Shown one piece after another: positions 34,259 through 44,031 of a stretch of DNA of 64,000 nucleotides. Position numbers and translations under genes: made by a program. This stretch comes from Paraburkholderia sp. PGU19 (GTDB lineage Bacteria; Pseudomonadota; Gammaproteobacteria; Burkholderiales; Burkholderiaceae). The notes under the pieces were generated by a model. The model worked only from the letters and a program-made list of their open reading frames with translations. It made no database searches and was not told the DNA's origin. How positions within the stretch are numbered: the stretch's first letter is position 1; every line of letters begins with the position of its first letter. The stretch spans positions 372,001-436,000 of the forward strand of contig NZ_AP023180.1 in the NCBI RefSeq assembly GCF_013426915.1, read 5' to 3'.

Positions 34259-35831
34259 GCACGCGGCCGCAAAACCGGCCAACGTCACGGCCAACGCCAC
34301 GGCCGCCGACTGGACGGCTGTCGCCGCGGGCGCGCTCGGCGCGCTGATGGCGACGCTCGACATCTCGATCACGAACTCCGCGTTGCCGCAGATTCAAGGG
34401 CAAATTGGCGCGACGGGCACCGAGGGCACGTGGATATCGACGGGCTATCTGATGTCCGAGATCGTGATGATTCCGCTCGCCGCGTGGCTCACGCGCGTGT
34501 TCGGGCTGCGCAATTTCCTGCTTGGCAATGCGACGCTGTTTACGCTGTTTTCGATTCTCTGCGGGATGTCGCACAGCCTGCCGCAGATGATCATCGGGCG
34601 GATCGGCCAGGGCTTCGCGGGCGGCGCGATGATTCCGACTGCGCAGACCATTGTCGCGACGCGGCTGCCGCGCCATCAGATGCCGATCGGCATGACGATG
34701 TTCGGACTGATCGTGCTGCTCGGGCCGTTGCTAGGGCCTGTGGTCGGCGGCTGGCTTGCGGAGAACATCGACTGGAGCTGGTGCTTCTTTCTCAACCTGC
34801 CCGTGGGCGTTGCGCTCGTCGTGCTGCTCGTCGCCGGGCTGGAAAACGCGCGCACCAACTGGCAACAGTTCGTGCGCGCGGACTGGCTCGGTATCGTCGG
34901 GATGGCGGCGGGTTTGAGTTCGCTGACCGTGGTGCTCGAAGAAGGGCAGCGCGAGCGCTGGTTCGAATCGCCGATGATCGTGTGGCTGAGCGTGGTCGCG
35001 GTTGCTGGCATTACGCTATTGCTCGCGGCGCAGTTCGTGTCGAAGCAGCCGATCGTGCGTCTGAAGCTGTTGACCAACGCGCGCTATGCGAGCGTGATCT
35101 TCATCGTCTTCACGGTCGGCGCGGGGCTGTACTGCGTGTCGTATCTGTTGCCGCAGTTTCTGTCTGGCGTGGCGGGCTACAACGCCCAGCAGTCGGGCGC
35201 GGTGATGCTGATGTCGGGTCTGCCTGCGTTCCTGATGATGCCCGTGCTGCCGCGTCTGATGGGGCGCGTCGATACGCGTCTGCTCGTGATGGCGGGCCTC
35301 GCGTGTTTCGCGGGCAGTTGCATGCTCGACATTGGGCTGACGGCGCAAAGTGCGGGCGACGACTTCACGTGGTCGCAACTGCTGCGCGGCGTCGGCCAGG
35401 TGCTCGCGATGATGCCGCTGAACCAGGCATCGATGGCGGCTGTACCACGCGATCAGGCGGGCGACGCTGCGGGTCTCTACAACATGGCGCGCAACCTGGG
35501 CGGCTCGGTGGGGCTCGCGCTGCTCGGCACGTTCATCGACCGGCGCAATACGTTTCATGACGACATGATCCGCGAATCGGTGACGGCGAATTCGCTGATC
35601 GGTCAGGAGCACGTCTCGCAGAGCGCGGCGGGCTTCTTCGCGCAGCATGGCGACATGGCCTACGCGAAGATGCAGGCGCTCGGCCAGCTCGCGGCGCAGA
35701 TGCAGTTGCAGGCGAGCGTAATCACGTTTTCGGAAACGTTCTACGTGCTCGCCGTCGCGCTACTGCTGTGCATTCCTCTCGCTTTACTTCTCAAGAAGCC
35801 GGCACCGGGCACGCCGTCGGCCGGACATTGA
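34251..35831 (+). CDS. emrB: DHA2-family MFS drug efflux permease (EmrB type)
   Basis: A 526-residue transporter with 14 expected helices. Characteristic motifs are LDISITNSALPQIQGQIG in helix 1, GYLMSEIVMIPLAAWLTRVF, IGRIGQGFAGGAMIPTAQTI, LGPLLGPVVGGWL and MPLNQASMAAVPRDQAGDAA near the end. I take the GTG at 34251, which overlaps the emrA stop by 8 bases, rather than 34194, which lies deeper in emrA. It is the proton-driven pump of the tripartite system. Confidence 0.9.
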   Translation: MAEHAAAKPANVTANATAADWTAVAAGALGALMATLDISITNSALPQIQGQIGATGTEGTWISTGYLMSEIVMIPLAAWLTRVFGLRNFLLGNATLFTLFSILCGMSHSLPQMIIGRIGQGFAGGAMIPTAQTIVATRLPRHQMPIGMTMFGLIVLLGPLLGPVVGGWLAENIDWSWCFFLNLPVGVALVVLLVAGLENARTNWQQFVRADWLGIVGMAAGLSSLTVVLEEGQRERWFESPMIVWLSVVAVAGITLLLAAQFVSKQPIVRLKLLTNARYASVIFIVFTVGAGLYCVSYLLPQFLSGVAGYNAQQSGAVMLMSGLPAFLMMPVLPRLMGRVDTRLLVMAGLACFAGSCMLDIGLTAQSAGDDFTWSQLLRGVGQVLAMMPLNQASMAAVPRDQAGDAAGLYNMARNLGGSVGLALLGTFIDRRNTFHDDMIRESVTANSLIGQEHVSQSAAGFFAQHGDMAYAKMQALGQLAAQMQLQASVITFSETFYVLAVALLLCIPLALLLKKPAPGTPSAGH

Positions 35832-35839
35832 AACCTGTG

Positions 35840-37363
35840 ATGAAGCCATTTGATTTTGCCGCTCAGCGCGGCGCTGCCGCCGCGCGCTCCGATTCCCGTT
35901 TCGTGTCGCGTCGCGTTTCGCATCTCGCGTCGATGCTTTCGCCCGTCGCGGCTGCACTGACTGTGTTGCTCGCGGGCTGCACGGTCGGCCCCGACTACAG
36001 GGGCGCGCCCACCACGACGAACGCCAGCAGCTTCAAGCGTGCGCCTGACGGCGTCGTAGCGACCGCGCCCGGCGTCGCCGCGTGGTGGGTCGCGCTCAAC
36101 GATCCGCAACTGACCGCGCTGATCGAAGCGGGGATCGACAACAGCCCGGACCTGCGCGCCGCGCAGGCTCGCGTGCGCCAGGCGCGCGCCGGGCTGACGC
36201 AGCAGCAGCGTAACGAATTGCCTAAGATCGGCGCGAGCGCGGCTTACGTGCGCACGCGCGAACCCGATCTGTCGTCGCTGAGCGGCGGCAGTTCCGGCTC
36301 GTCGAGCGGGCGTGGTCCCGTCGCGCTGTATCTGGCGGGCTTCGATGCGAGCTGGGAGCTCGATCTTTTCGGCGGCACGCGTCGCGCGGTCGAAGCGGCG
36401 TCGGCGGAAGCGGACGCGTCCGAAGCAGACCTCGCCGATACGCACGTGCAACTCGCTGCGGAAATCGGCAGCGCGTATGTCGGCTTGCGCGATCAGCAGC
36501 AGCGCATCGTGATCGTGCGTAAATCGGCGGAGCTAGAAGAGCATGTGCTGTCACTGACCGAGCAGCGGCGCGAGCGCGGCGTCTCATCGCAAGTCGATGT
36601 CGAACGCGTGCGCACGCAGGTCGAGAACACGCGCAACGCGCTCATTCCCCTCGATGCGCAGATCGCCGAATCGCTCGACGAACTCGCGCTTCTGACGGGC
36701 CGCGAGCCGGGCGCGCTCGACGACATGCTGAAGCAGCCCGCGCCGCTGCCCGCGTTACCGCAGACGGTTGCCGTCGGCGATCCGGCGCAATTGCTGCGGC
36801 GGCGTCCCGATGTGCGCGCAGCCGAGCGGCGGCTCGCGTCACAGAGCGCGCAGATCGGCGAACGCGAGGCGGACTGGTTTCCGAAAGTCACGCTGTTCGG
36901 CAGCCTGAGCTACAGCGCTGCGGACCCGGGCCATCTGGTGCGCAAGGATAACCTCACGTGGCTCGGGGTGCCGTATCTGCAATGGAACGCTTTCGACTTC
37001 GGCCGCACGAAAGCGAAAGTCGATCAGGCGCGCGCGTCGTTCGACGAAGCGCAGGCGAAGTACGAAAGCACCGTGCTCGGCGCGCTGCGCGATGCCGATG
37101 TCGCGCTGTCGCGCTATGGGCACGAGCGTGAGAACGTGGTCAGCCTGCGCACGGTTGAAGATTCCGCGACGCGCGCCGCGACCTTGACCGAGCAGCGCTA
37201 TCGCGCGGGCACGGCGACGGCGCTCGACTGGATCGACACGGAACGCACGCGCTATACAGCCGAGCAGAATCGCGTGCAGAGCGACGCGCAGCTGATCAAG
37301 GACTACGTCGCGTTGCAGAAGAGTCTGGGGCTTGGCTGGGAAGGCAACGCGTCTGCGCAGTAA
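35840..37363 (+). CDS. NodT/OprM-type outer-membrane efflux lipoprotein
   Basis: A 507-residue outer-membrane factor. From ATG 35840, 8 bases after the emrB stop, a signal sequence leads to lipobox LLAGC (TVLLAGCTVGPDYRG), and TVGPDYRGAP is the usual N-terminus of these trimeric channels. The repeats of the TolC fold are seen in NSPDLRAAQARVRQARAGL and GTATALDWIDTERTRYTAEQ. It completes the EmrA-EmrB-OMF efflux system. The unusually long signal region (residues 1-45) is Arg/Ala-rich, so a later start is possible. Confidence 0.9.
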   Translation: MKPFDFAAQRGAAAARSDSRFVSRRVSHLASMLSPVAAALTVLLAGCTVGPDYRGAPTTTNASSFKRAPDGVVATAPGVAAWWVALNDPQLTALIEAGIDNSPDLRAAQARVRQARAGLTQQQRNELPKIGASAAYVRTREPDLSSLSGGSSGSSSGRGPVALYLAGFDASWELDLFGGTRRAVEAASAEADASEADLADTHVQLAAEIGSAYVGLRDQQQRIVIVRKSAELEEHVLSLTEQRRERGVSSQVDVERVRTQVENTRNALIPLDAQIAESLDELALLTGREPGALDDMLKQPAPLPALPQTVAVGDPAQLLRRRPDVRAAERRLASQSAQIGEREADWFPKVTLFGSLSYSAADPGHLVRKDNLTWLGVPYLQWNAFDFGRTKAKVDQARASFDEAQAKYESTVLGALRDADVALSRYGHERENVVSLRTVEDSATRAATLTEQRYRAGTATALDWIDTERTRYTAEQNRVQSDAQLIKDYVALQKSLGLGWEGNASAQ

Positions 37364-37383
37364 TCGTGCGAGAGGGCGAAAAG

Positions 37384-37423
37384 AAAAAACGCCACTGCGT
37401 GATATGCGCAGTGGCGTTTTTTT
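37384..37423. terminator. Bidirectional rho-independent terminator
   Basis: CGCCACTGCG (37390-37399) pairs with CGCAGTGGCG (37407-37416), with A-runs on the left and T-runs on the right, so it works in both directions. It ends the efflux operon and the convergent TAXI gene, whose stop is at 37447. Confidence 0.92.
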
Positions 37424-37446
37424 GTGCTCGTCGCGTCAAGGCGATT

Positions 37447-38553
37447 TCACTTGCCGCACAACAGCAGCAGACGCTCCTGATCGGAGCACGGACGTTTGTT
37501 CACTTTCGGCGCGGCAGGCTGTTGCTGCACCGCCGCCGCCGTCGCGCCGCCCGCCGGCATCGACGCCCGGCGTGCGATGCACGAGCGCAAATGCCGCTCG
37601 ATAGGCGGATAGTATTGCCAGCCTTTCGTGAGCGGCGGCAGTTCGAGCTTGACCTGCTTCCACTTCGGATGGCCTTTTTCCTGCAGCACGTCGAAGTTCT
37701 CGCACAGTGAATCGGCGAAGCGGTTCAGGTTGCTCACCGTGTCGCGCAGGCCGTAGTCATAGGTGACGAGAAACGCTTTCACGGTGAGCGTCGGTACATC
37801 GTCCTTCAGCCAGTTCGGATAGCTGCTCTGGCGGATCGTCGCCGGAAAATAGGTTTCCTTTGCGCGCGTGGTTTCAGACGCGTTGGGATCGGCGCGCAAG
37901 ATTCGGATCTGCGCGAGCAGATCGGGATTCATATCGGTGAAGAGCTTGGCCGGCTGTCCCGCGACGATCACGGCCACGTCGATCTTCTTCACGACGAGGG
38001 CGGCAATCGCGTCTTCGTTCGAAAGACTCTGGACGTTCTGCTCGGGAATCGGCTGATTGAACATCAGGTGGTAGAGCGTGGTCGCCGATTGCGCCGTGCC
38101 GCTGCCGATCGGACCGATACTGATGACCTTGTCCTTGATCTCGTTGATCGACTTCATCGGCGAGTCGTCGCGCACGACGAAATAGATCTCCTCGTTGTAG
38201 AGCGGCATGATGAGCCGCAGCGGGCGGATCGTCGTGCCCGCGTCGGCATTGCCGGAATTGGCCATGTCGAGATACGCCTGATACACATCCGATTGCACGA
38301 GCGCGAGCTTCACGCCCGGCTCGAAACGCATACGCTGCACGTTCTCCGCTGAGCCTTTCGACGGCATCACTTCGAGGTCGATGCCCGCGGGCTGCGCGAC
38401 ATACTTCGCGAGATCGGCGCCGATCTGGATGTACGTGCCGCGCTCCTGTCCGGTGACGATCTTGTAGTGCGCGCTGACCCCGGCCGCCACGGCCAACGAC
38501 GCGATCATCAAGCACACCAGTCCCGTCAATCCCGTCAGCACTTTCTTGAGCAT
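37447..38553 (-). CDS. TAXI-family TRAP solute-binding protein
   Basis: A 368-residue exported protein: signal peptide MLKKVLTGLTGLVCLMIASL ending near VAAGVSA, then TAXI-family features YKIVTGQERGTYIQIGADLA, VMPSKGSAENVQRMRFEPG, VKLALVQSDVYQAYLDMANS and ISIGPIGSGTAQSATTLYHL. TRAP transporters use such proteins to bind carboxylates, but no TRAP membrane subunits lie here, so it is an orphan or has a sensing role. After the fold there is a 50-residue tail rich in Ala/Gln/Pro and ending CSDQERLLLLCGK, which is unusual. It is followed upstream on the same strand by a zinc-ribbon protein gene. Confidence 0.85.
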   Translation of the reverse strand: MLKKVLTGLTGLVCLMIASLAVAAGVSAHYKIVTGQERGTYIQIGADLAKYVAQPAGIDLEVMPSKGSAENVQRMRFEPGVKLALVQSDVYQAYLDMANSGNADAGTTIRPLRLIMPLYNEEIYFVVRDDSPMKSINEIKDKVISIGPIGSGTAQSATTLYHLMFNQPIPEQNVQSLSNEDAIAALVVKKIDVAVIVAGQPAKLFTDMNPDLLAQIRILRADPNASETTRAKETYFPATIRQSSYPNWLKDDVPTLTVKAFLVTYDYGLRDTVSNLNRFADSLCENFDVLQEKGHPKWKQVKLELPPLTKGWQYYPPIERHLRSCIARRASMPAGGATAAAVQQQPAAPKVNKRPCSDQERLLLLCGK

Positions 38554-38671
38554 GGTCTACCTACCTTATGGTGTGTTGAACAGCATGCGCCAACGGCTGA
38601 CGCGCATGTTCCGTTACATCAGGCATTGCAATGCGTTGAGTAGCTTCGTTTTCTCGATTGCGTGACGTGCT

Positions 38672-39763
38672 CTACTGTTTGTTCGCTGATGGCGCCTTCT
38701 TCCAGCCCGATTCGCGGATCGCGCGCATTTGCGCTTCGATACCGCTGGCGCCCGTGTTCGTTGCTGGGGGAGTGGCTGCGTTGTTCGTCGTTGCCGTGTT
38801 GTTCGTGGGCAGGGTGGGCGCTGGCGCGGGGTTGGCTTTGGCTTGCGGCGTTCCGGCGCGCGGCGCGGCCGCGGTTGCGCCCGTCAGCGGTTTCCAGCCC
38901 GTCGTAAGAATCACGCGTTCGAGCAGCGTCTGCGCATCGACGCTGCTGACGTCGATCGCGAGCGCTTGCGCTGCGCGCTCGCGCACGCAGCCCCATAACT
39001 TGTCTTTCGCGCAGGTAGTCGCAGCGCCGAGCGCAACGTCACGCTTGTTTTCGCGATCCTTCAGATCGCTTTGCATCTGCATCGCTTCCGGATTGCTCGC
39101 CTCGACGGACAGTGCGTCGGATAGCGCGGACTGCGCTTCGGCGAGGTTGTTGTGCGCGAGCGCGGCGCGCGCCGCGCGCAATGCTTCAGGCACATCCCGG
39201 TAGTGCTGGGCCACGCGCGGGCGCGGCGGCGCGATCGGCGCGGGCGGCGCGATCGGCGTCTTCGCGGCGGGCACGTTGGTCACGTTGGCGGTCGGTGTGT
39301 TGCGCGCGTTTTGCGGCGCGGTGTACGGTGAAATCGATCCGCCCGACGTGCTTGCGCTGTTCGTCGCTTCGTCCGCGCCCGTGTCCTGCCTGTGGTTGTC
39401 GCCGAGCAGCAGATAGCCCGCATAGCCGAGCGCGACGATGAAGAGCAGCAGCACGACACCCTTCGTGGCGATCCAGCGGCCGGCCGATTGCCGTAGCGGT
39501 TGCGGCTCCTCGAGCGGTGGAACGGGAGGTTCGGGTGATGCAAGCGACGGGAGGCCGGCTGCCTCATCGGTATGGATTTCGGCCGGAGCGGGCGGCGAGG
39601 TGTCGACGGCTCTCAGTTGCGTACCGGCGCGCTTGCGCTGGGTTCGTTCGAGAGGATGATCGGCACCGCAGTAAGGACAGAATTCGACATGCTGGTACAG
39701 CACGCCCCCGCACCGTGTGCACGGCGTTGGGAATCCCTGGGCAGGTGACGTTTCAGCAGACAT
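38672..39763 (-). CDS. Zinc-ribbon, single-helix membrane protein with helical repeat domain
   Basis: A 363-residue protein of modular design. An N-terminal zinc ribbon (CTRCGG and CPYCGAD, residues 15-36) is followed by a Pro-rich stretch, one transmembrane helix (GVVLLLFIVALGYAGYLLLG) and a low-complexity linker. A TPR-like helical region comes next (VPEALRAARAALAHNNLAEA, QSALSDALSVEASNPEAMQM), and the tail is Ala/Thr/Pro/Asn-rich. It probably sits in the inner membrane with the ribbon in the cytoplasm. It precedes the TAXI gene on the same strand by 118 bases, so the two may be co-expressed. Function unknown. Confidence 0.7.
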   Translation of the reverse strand: MSAETSPAQGFPTPCTRCGGVLYQHVEFCPYCGADHPLERTQRKRAGTQLRAVDTSPPAPAEIHTDEAAGLPSLASPEPPVPPLEEPQPLRQSAGRWIATKGVVLLLFIVALGYAGYLLLGDNHRQDTGADEATNSASTSGGSISPYTAPQNARNTPTANVTNVPAAKTPIAPPAPIAPPRPRVAQHYRDVPEALRAARAALAHNNLAEAQSALSDALSVEASNPEAMQMQSDLKDRENKRDVALGAATTCAKDKLWGCVRERAAQALAIDVSSVDAQTLLERVILTTGWKPLTGATAAAPRAGTPQAKANPAPAPTLPTNNTATTNNAATPPATNTGASGIEAQMRAIRESGWKKAPSANKQ

Positions 39764-40211
39764 GCTTAACCCCAACCAGTTGTAGGCAATGCCATTTCGG
39801 CATGCTCAGGATCGAAGTTGAAGCAAACTCGCAGTTGGCGGAACTCGCGATCCACATGCGCTGGGTAGCGGCCAGCCCAGTCCTTTCGTTACGGGGCCGC
39901 TGTGTGTGCCAATATGGTTTCTTTCGCTCGTCGCGTCAATCGACGTTGTTACCTACCGAACACACCTGTGTCGTGATTTCAGGGGGGAAACGAATGCGCA
40001 TCAGGGTTTTTGCATAGACGCGAATACAACGTGGCGTCATTGATTAATCATAGGAAATACATCGTTCAGATCAAAGGCCGGCGTGCAAAACGGCCGGCCC
40101 ATGTATGTGAAAACTGCAGAGCATAGCGAGTGATAGGGCACGTCTTTTGTGCGTGACGTCGACCGTGATCGTGCTTCTGTTTGCTAGCGTTTGTCCGTTT
40201 TCGACGGGGCT
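39764..40211. other. Intergenic region, nothing recognised
   Basis: About 450 bases between the zinc-ribbon gene start and the DHA2 pump stop. A G/C-rich inverted repeat (GGCCGG and CCGGCC, 40075-40099) without a T-run is the only structure I see. Open frames here have no support. Confidence 0.45.
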
Positions 40212-41732
40212 TTAGTGCTTGCGCAGCGGATGATCTCTCAACAGCCATGCAAGCGCGAACGCGAGCACCACCACGCACGCCGCGACGATATACACCGTAT
40301 GCAATGCGCTTGCGAACGCCTGCAGATAATCGTCGCGCAACACGGCAGGCAAGTGATGAATCGCAGCGGGGCCGAGCGCGTGCGGCAGTTCGGTGTCGGG
40401 CGGAATCAGCGCTTGCAGGCGCGAAGCGAGTCCGTTCGAAAAGATCGCGCCGAAGGCAGCGACGCCGACCGAGCCGCCAATCGAACGGAACAGCGTCGCG
40501 CCCGAGGTCGCCGTGCCGAGATGCTTGAACGGCACTGCATTCTGCACGGCGAGAATCAGCACTTGCATCACCATGCCGAGACCGCAGCCGAGCACGCCCA
40601 TGTATGCATACATCACATGAACGGGTGTCTCGAGCTTGAGCGTGGTCAGCAGCACCATCGCGACGCCGACGAGGAACGTGCCCATGATCGGGAACATCCG
40701 GTACTTGCCGATCCGGCTGATGATGCGGCCCGTGATGATCGACATCAGCAGCACGCCGCCCATCATCGGCAGCATCTGCATGCCAGCTTCCGACGGCGTC
40801 GAATTCTTCACCACTTGCAGATACATCGGCAGGAACGTCACCGAGCCGAACAGCGACACGCCGACGATGAACCCGATCGCGCTCGCCAGCAAAAACGTGC
40901 GGTCGCGAAACAGTTCGAGCGGCATGATCGGCTCGGCGGCGAGACGCTCTTCATAGATGAATCCGCCGATGCAGATGAACGCGAGCAGCAGCGTGCCCCA
41001 GAGTTGCGGCGACGTCCACGGCAGCACCGTGCCGCCCTGGCTCGTGAACAGGATCAGGCAGGTGAGGGCGCCTGCGAGAAAGGCCGCGCCCATGTAGTCG
41101 ATGGTGTGCTTCACATGCGCGACGCGCGGCTTGAACACGGCGCCGATCACCAGCAGCGCGACGATGCCGAGCGGCACGTTGATATAGAAGATCCAGCGCC
41201 ACGACAGATGGTCGACGAGAAAGCCGCCCATCATCGGACCGATCACGGTCGCAAGACCGAACACGCCGCCGAACACGCCCTGATAGCGGCCGCGTTCGGC
41301 AGGCGGGATGACGTCGCCGATCGCCGCCATCGTGATCACCAGCAGTCCGCCGCCGCCCAGCCCTTGCAACGCGCGTAACAGGATCAGCTGCGTCATGTTC
41401 TGCGCGACGCCGCAGAGTGCCGAGCCGATCAGAAATAGCACGATGGCCGTCTGCAACACGACCTTGCGGCCGAACAGGTCGCCGAACTTGCCGTATAGCG
41501 GCACGACGATCGTCGACGTCAGCAGGTAGGCGGTGACGACCCACGACAGGCTGTCCAGTCCGCCAAGCTCGCCGACGATGGTGGGCAGCGCGGTCGATAC
41601 GATGGTCTGGTCGAGCGCGGCGAGCAGCATCACCAGCAGCAGCGCCGGAAACAGCACGCGAAGAGACGGGCGCTCGATGGCTGCGGGCGCCGCTTCGGCA
41701 GAAAGAGTCTGGCGGTCCATCTGGGCTTCCAT
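40212..41732 (-). CDS. DHA2-family MFS drug efflux permease
   Basis: A 506-residue, 14-helix major facilitator. It has the antiporter patterns [40 protein letters not shown] (motif A), [40 protein letters not shown] (motif C) and [13 protein letters not shown]. No EmrA-like adaptor is adjacent, so it probably pumps across the inner membrane alone. ATG 41732 or ATG 41720 may be the true start; the second has GGAAG upstream. It is divergent from a TetR gene. Confidence 0.9.
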   Translation of the reverse strand: MEAQMDRQTLSAEAAPAAIERPSLRVLFPALLLVMLLAALDQTIVSTALPTIVGELGGLDSLSWVVTAYLLTSTIVVPLYGKFGDLFGRKVVLQTAIVLFLIGSALCGVAQNMTQLILLRALQGLGGGGLLVITMAAIGDVIPPAERGRYQGVFGGVFGLATVIGPMMGGFLVDHLSWRWIFYINVPLGIVALLVIGAVFKPRVAHVKHTIDYMGAAFLAGALTCLILFTSQGGTVLPWTSPQLWGTLLLAFICIGGFIYEERLAAEPIMPLELFRDRTFLLASAIGFIVGVSLFGSVTFLPMYLQVVKNSTPSEAGMQMLPMMGGVLLMSIITGRIISRIGKYRMFPIMGTFLVGVAMVLLTTLKLETPVHVMYAYMGVLGCGLGMVMQVLILAVQNAVPFKHLGTATSGATLFRSIGGSVGVAAFGAIFSNGLASRLQALIPPDTELPHALGPAAIHHLPAVLRDDYLQAFASALHTVYIVAACVVVLAFALAWLLRDHPLRKH

Positions 41733-41750
41733 GGCGTTAAGATCTCTTGA

Positions 41751-41780
41751 AATTAATTAACATGCAGATTAATATATGAC
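41751..41780. promoter_or_regulatory. A/T-rich operator-like region between DHA2 pump and TetR
   Basis: AATTAATTAACATGCAGATT followed by AATATATGAC contains ATTAAT twice around CATGCAG. It occupies most of the 71-base gap between the two divergent genes. A TetR-family repressor usually binds such a dyad to control both. Pattern inference only. Confidence 0.45.
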
Positions 41781-41803
41781 ATATTCCAGCGTTCGTCAAA
41801 TTC

Positions 41804-42550
41804 ATGGTCATGGCAACAAAATCGGCAGCGGTAGCGGGTTCGGATCAGGCTGAGCAGGCGCCGCAGGCGCGGGGCGGCGACAATGCAGGCGCCCAAGGCG
41901 CGCCCGCTGGGCGCCGGCCCGGCCGGCCTTCCGGCAGCGGGCGCGGGCCGGAGCAGCGCGCCCGTCTGCTGGACGCGGCGCTCGCGCTGTTCGCGCGGCA
42001 GGGTATCGTCGATACGACGCTTGGCCAGGTCGCGCGCGAGGCCGGTTTCACGCCCGCGATGATGCATTACTACTTCAAGACGCGCGATCAGCTGCTCGAC
42101 GTGCTGATCGACGAGCGCTTTCTGCCGTTGCGCGCGAAGCTCAGCGGCTCTTTTCAGACGAATCCCGACGACCCCATCGCAGGGATCACGCTGCTCGCGC
42201 AGCGGCTCGTTGAAGTGGCGGGCGATTATCCGTGGTTCCCGTCGCTGTGGATCCGCGAAGTGATCAGCGAAGGCGGCCTGCTCAAGCAGCGCATGCACGA
42301 GCGCTTCGGTAACGTGAACCAGAAAAGCGGCATCGAATTCATCGAGAAATGGCAGAAGGAAGGCAAGCTCAATCGGGAGCTGGAGCCGTCGCTGGTTTTT
42401 CTGTCGGTGATCGGACTCACGATCTTGCCGCTCGCGACCTCGTCGATGTGGCGCAACGACCCGGCGCGCCGCAAGCTGACAGCCGACGACATCGCGCGCC
42501 ATGCGGTCGCGCTACTGACACACGGCGTCACTCCGCCTGCTGCAGCGTGA
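41804..42550 (+). CDS. TetR-family regulator
   Basis: A 248-residue regulator with a long Ala/Gly/Arg-rich N-terminal extension (GAPAGRRPGRPSGSGRG) before the helix-turn-helix (LLDAALALFARQGIVDTTLG, QVAREAGFTPAMMHYYFKTR). The C-terminal ligand domain includes YPWFPSLWIREVISEGG. It probably controls the divergent DHA2 pump. A later start is possible because the first 35 residues are low complexity. Confidence 0.88.
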   Translation: MVMATKSAAVAGSDQAEQAPQARGGDNAGAQGAPAGRRPGRPSGSGRGPEQRARLLDAALALFARQGIVDTTLGQVAREAGFTPAMMHYYFKTRDQLLDVLIDERFLPLRAKLSGSFQTNPDDPIAGITLLAQRLVEVAGDYPWFPSLWIREVISEGGLLKQRMHERFGNVNQKSGIEFIEKWQKEGKLNRELEPSLVFLSVIGLTILPLATSSMWRNDPARRKLTADDIARHAVALLTHGVTPPAAA

Positions 42551-42940
42551 ACGGCGGCGGTTCAAAATAGAAGCTGTTGCACACAGCGTCCGACGCGGCA
42601 CGCAACGTGCTTCATGCTATCCGTTTCGCATGTCTGCTTTTGGACGGTCACGCAAGCGTCTTGCGCAATCGTCGCCACGGCGCGGTATGTTCTGCCGTCA
42701 AGCTATATGCCGAAGCGGACAAGCGCACAGTCGCGTGCAACTCGTTCCGTACAATTGAGTCCGAATGAACGAGATGCGCTGCGCGACGGCGCGCGCAGTG
42801 ACGATTTCGCGAAACAGGGGAGTTTGTCGGACGAACAGCGCGTCCGTCACTCGTGGGTAAGAACGTGCATACGAGAGTAGAAACGTTGAACCGTTTTCCG
42901 CTGCCGGCGCTGGCGCGGTACACATTGCGTTAGATACATC
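42551..42940. other. Intergenic region, nothing recognised
   Basis: About 390 bases between the TetR gene and the receiver gene. Short overlapping frames exist on both strands without domains. No clear hairpin or repeat is visible. Confidence 0.45.
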
Positions 42941-43405
42941 ATGGCCACGTCAGAGTGCATAACCAGCTTTTCAAGCCATAACATCAAGATGAACGGAGTA
43001 TTGAGGCTCGATCAGGCCACGATCGTGCTCGTTGAAGACGATCCGCAGAACAGGGAATCGTTGAAGATTTTGCTCGAATCGGAAGGCGCCAACGTCATCG
43101 CCGTGGCGGATGCGGAAGAGGGTGTCGAGGCGGCCGTGCGGGCGTTGCCCGATGCGGTCGTCTGCGATCTCGATCTGCCCGCCATGGACGGCTTCTATCT
43201 GATTCAGCGCGTGCGGGATCACGAGATTCGCGGCGATCATTCACCTTCGGTCGCAGTGGCCCTGACGGGCCATACCGATGAAGCCTACCGGCTGCGCAGC
43301 ATCGGCGAAGGATTCCAGCATTTCATGACGAAGCCGGCGCCGCCCGAGGCGCTGGTGACGCTATTGCATGACGCGATAGGCGCGCGCGCCGCCGGTTTGA
43401 CCTGA
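42941..43405 (+). CDS. Stand-alone CheY-like receiver protein
   Basis: A 154-residue protein consisting of one receiver domain: acidic pair VLVEDDPQNRESL, phospho-Asp in VVCDLDLPAMDG, Thr/Gly in ALTGHTDEAY and Lys in FMTKPAPP. It has no output domain, so it would pass phosphate or signal by binding a partner. No kinase lies next to it. ATG 42989 is an alternative start that would begin nearer the receiver. Confidence 0.85.
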   Translation: MATSECITSFSSHNIKMNGVLRLDQATIVLVEDDPQNRESLKILLESEGANVIAVADAEEGVEAAVRALPDAVVCDLDLPAMDGFYLIQRVRDHEIRGDHSPSVAVALTGHTDEAYRLRSIGEGFQHFMTKPAPPEALVTLLHDAIGARAAGLT

Positions 43406-43436
43406 CGCTCGAACCGCGGCGTTTTGACGGATGTGT

Positions 43437-44012
43437 TCAGCTGCCGGCGGCTTGCGCCGCCTGGCATGCCGAACACAGTCCTTTCAGCTCGATTCCATCA
43501 CCGGCGAGCCGGTACCCTGCGTTTTCGATTTGCGCGACGAGCGCCTCGCGCAGTGCCGGCTGATGCAGTTCGGTGACGTTGCCGCATTGCTGGCACACGA
43601 CCAGAATGCCGTGCTGGCATTGCGTGAGATCGTGGCAGACGGCGAATGCGTTGATCGACTCAATCTTGTGCACGAGCCCAGCGGACAGCAGAAAATCCAG
43701 CGCGCGATACACGGTGGGCGGCGCGGAGCCGGGGTGGATCTGACGCATGTCGTCGAGCAGCGAATACGCCTTGGTGGCGCGGCCCGACGTCAACAGCAAC
43801 TCCAGCACCTTGCGGCGGATCGGCGTGAGCTTTTCGCCACGCTCGCGGCAGTATTCTTCGGCTAGTGCGAGCGCCGCCTCGGCCGAGGCAGGCGTGCCGT
43901 GCGCGTGATCGTTATGCGGGTCGTCCGCGTGCGAATGCGCGTGATGCGGAAGACCCGGCGCATGCCCCGGCGTGGATGCAGTGTCGGCAGCGGTTGGCTT
44001 GGCGTTTTTCAT
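43437..44012 (-). CDS. zur: Fur-family repressor, probably Zur
   Basis: A 191-residue metal-dependent repressor. The winged helix (EKLTPIRRKVLELLLTSG, AYSLLDDMRQIHPGSAPPTV, YRALDFLLSAGLVHKIES) is followed by a dimer domain with paired cysteines CQQCGN and CSACQ for a structural zinc. The first 45 residues hold many His and Asp (HAPGLPHHAHSHADDPHNDH), typical of zinc-linked proteins. These favour Zur over Fur. No zinc uptake genes are adjacent. Confidence 0.75.
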   Translation of the reverse strand: MKNAKPTAADTASTPGHAPGLPHHAHSHADDPHNDHAHGTPASAEAALALAEEYCRERGEKLTPIRRKVLELLLTSGRATKAYSLLDDMRQIHPGSAPPTVYRALDFLLSAGLVHKIESINAFAVCHDLTQCQHGILVVCQQCGNVTELHQPALREALVAQIENAGYRLAGDGIELKGLCSACQAAQAAGS

Positions 44013-44031
44013 CCGCTGATTATACGGTGCG

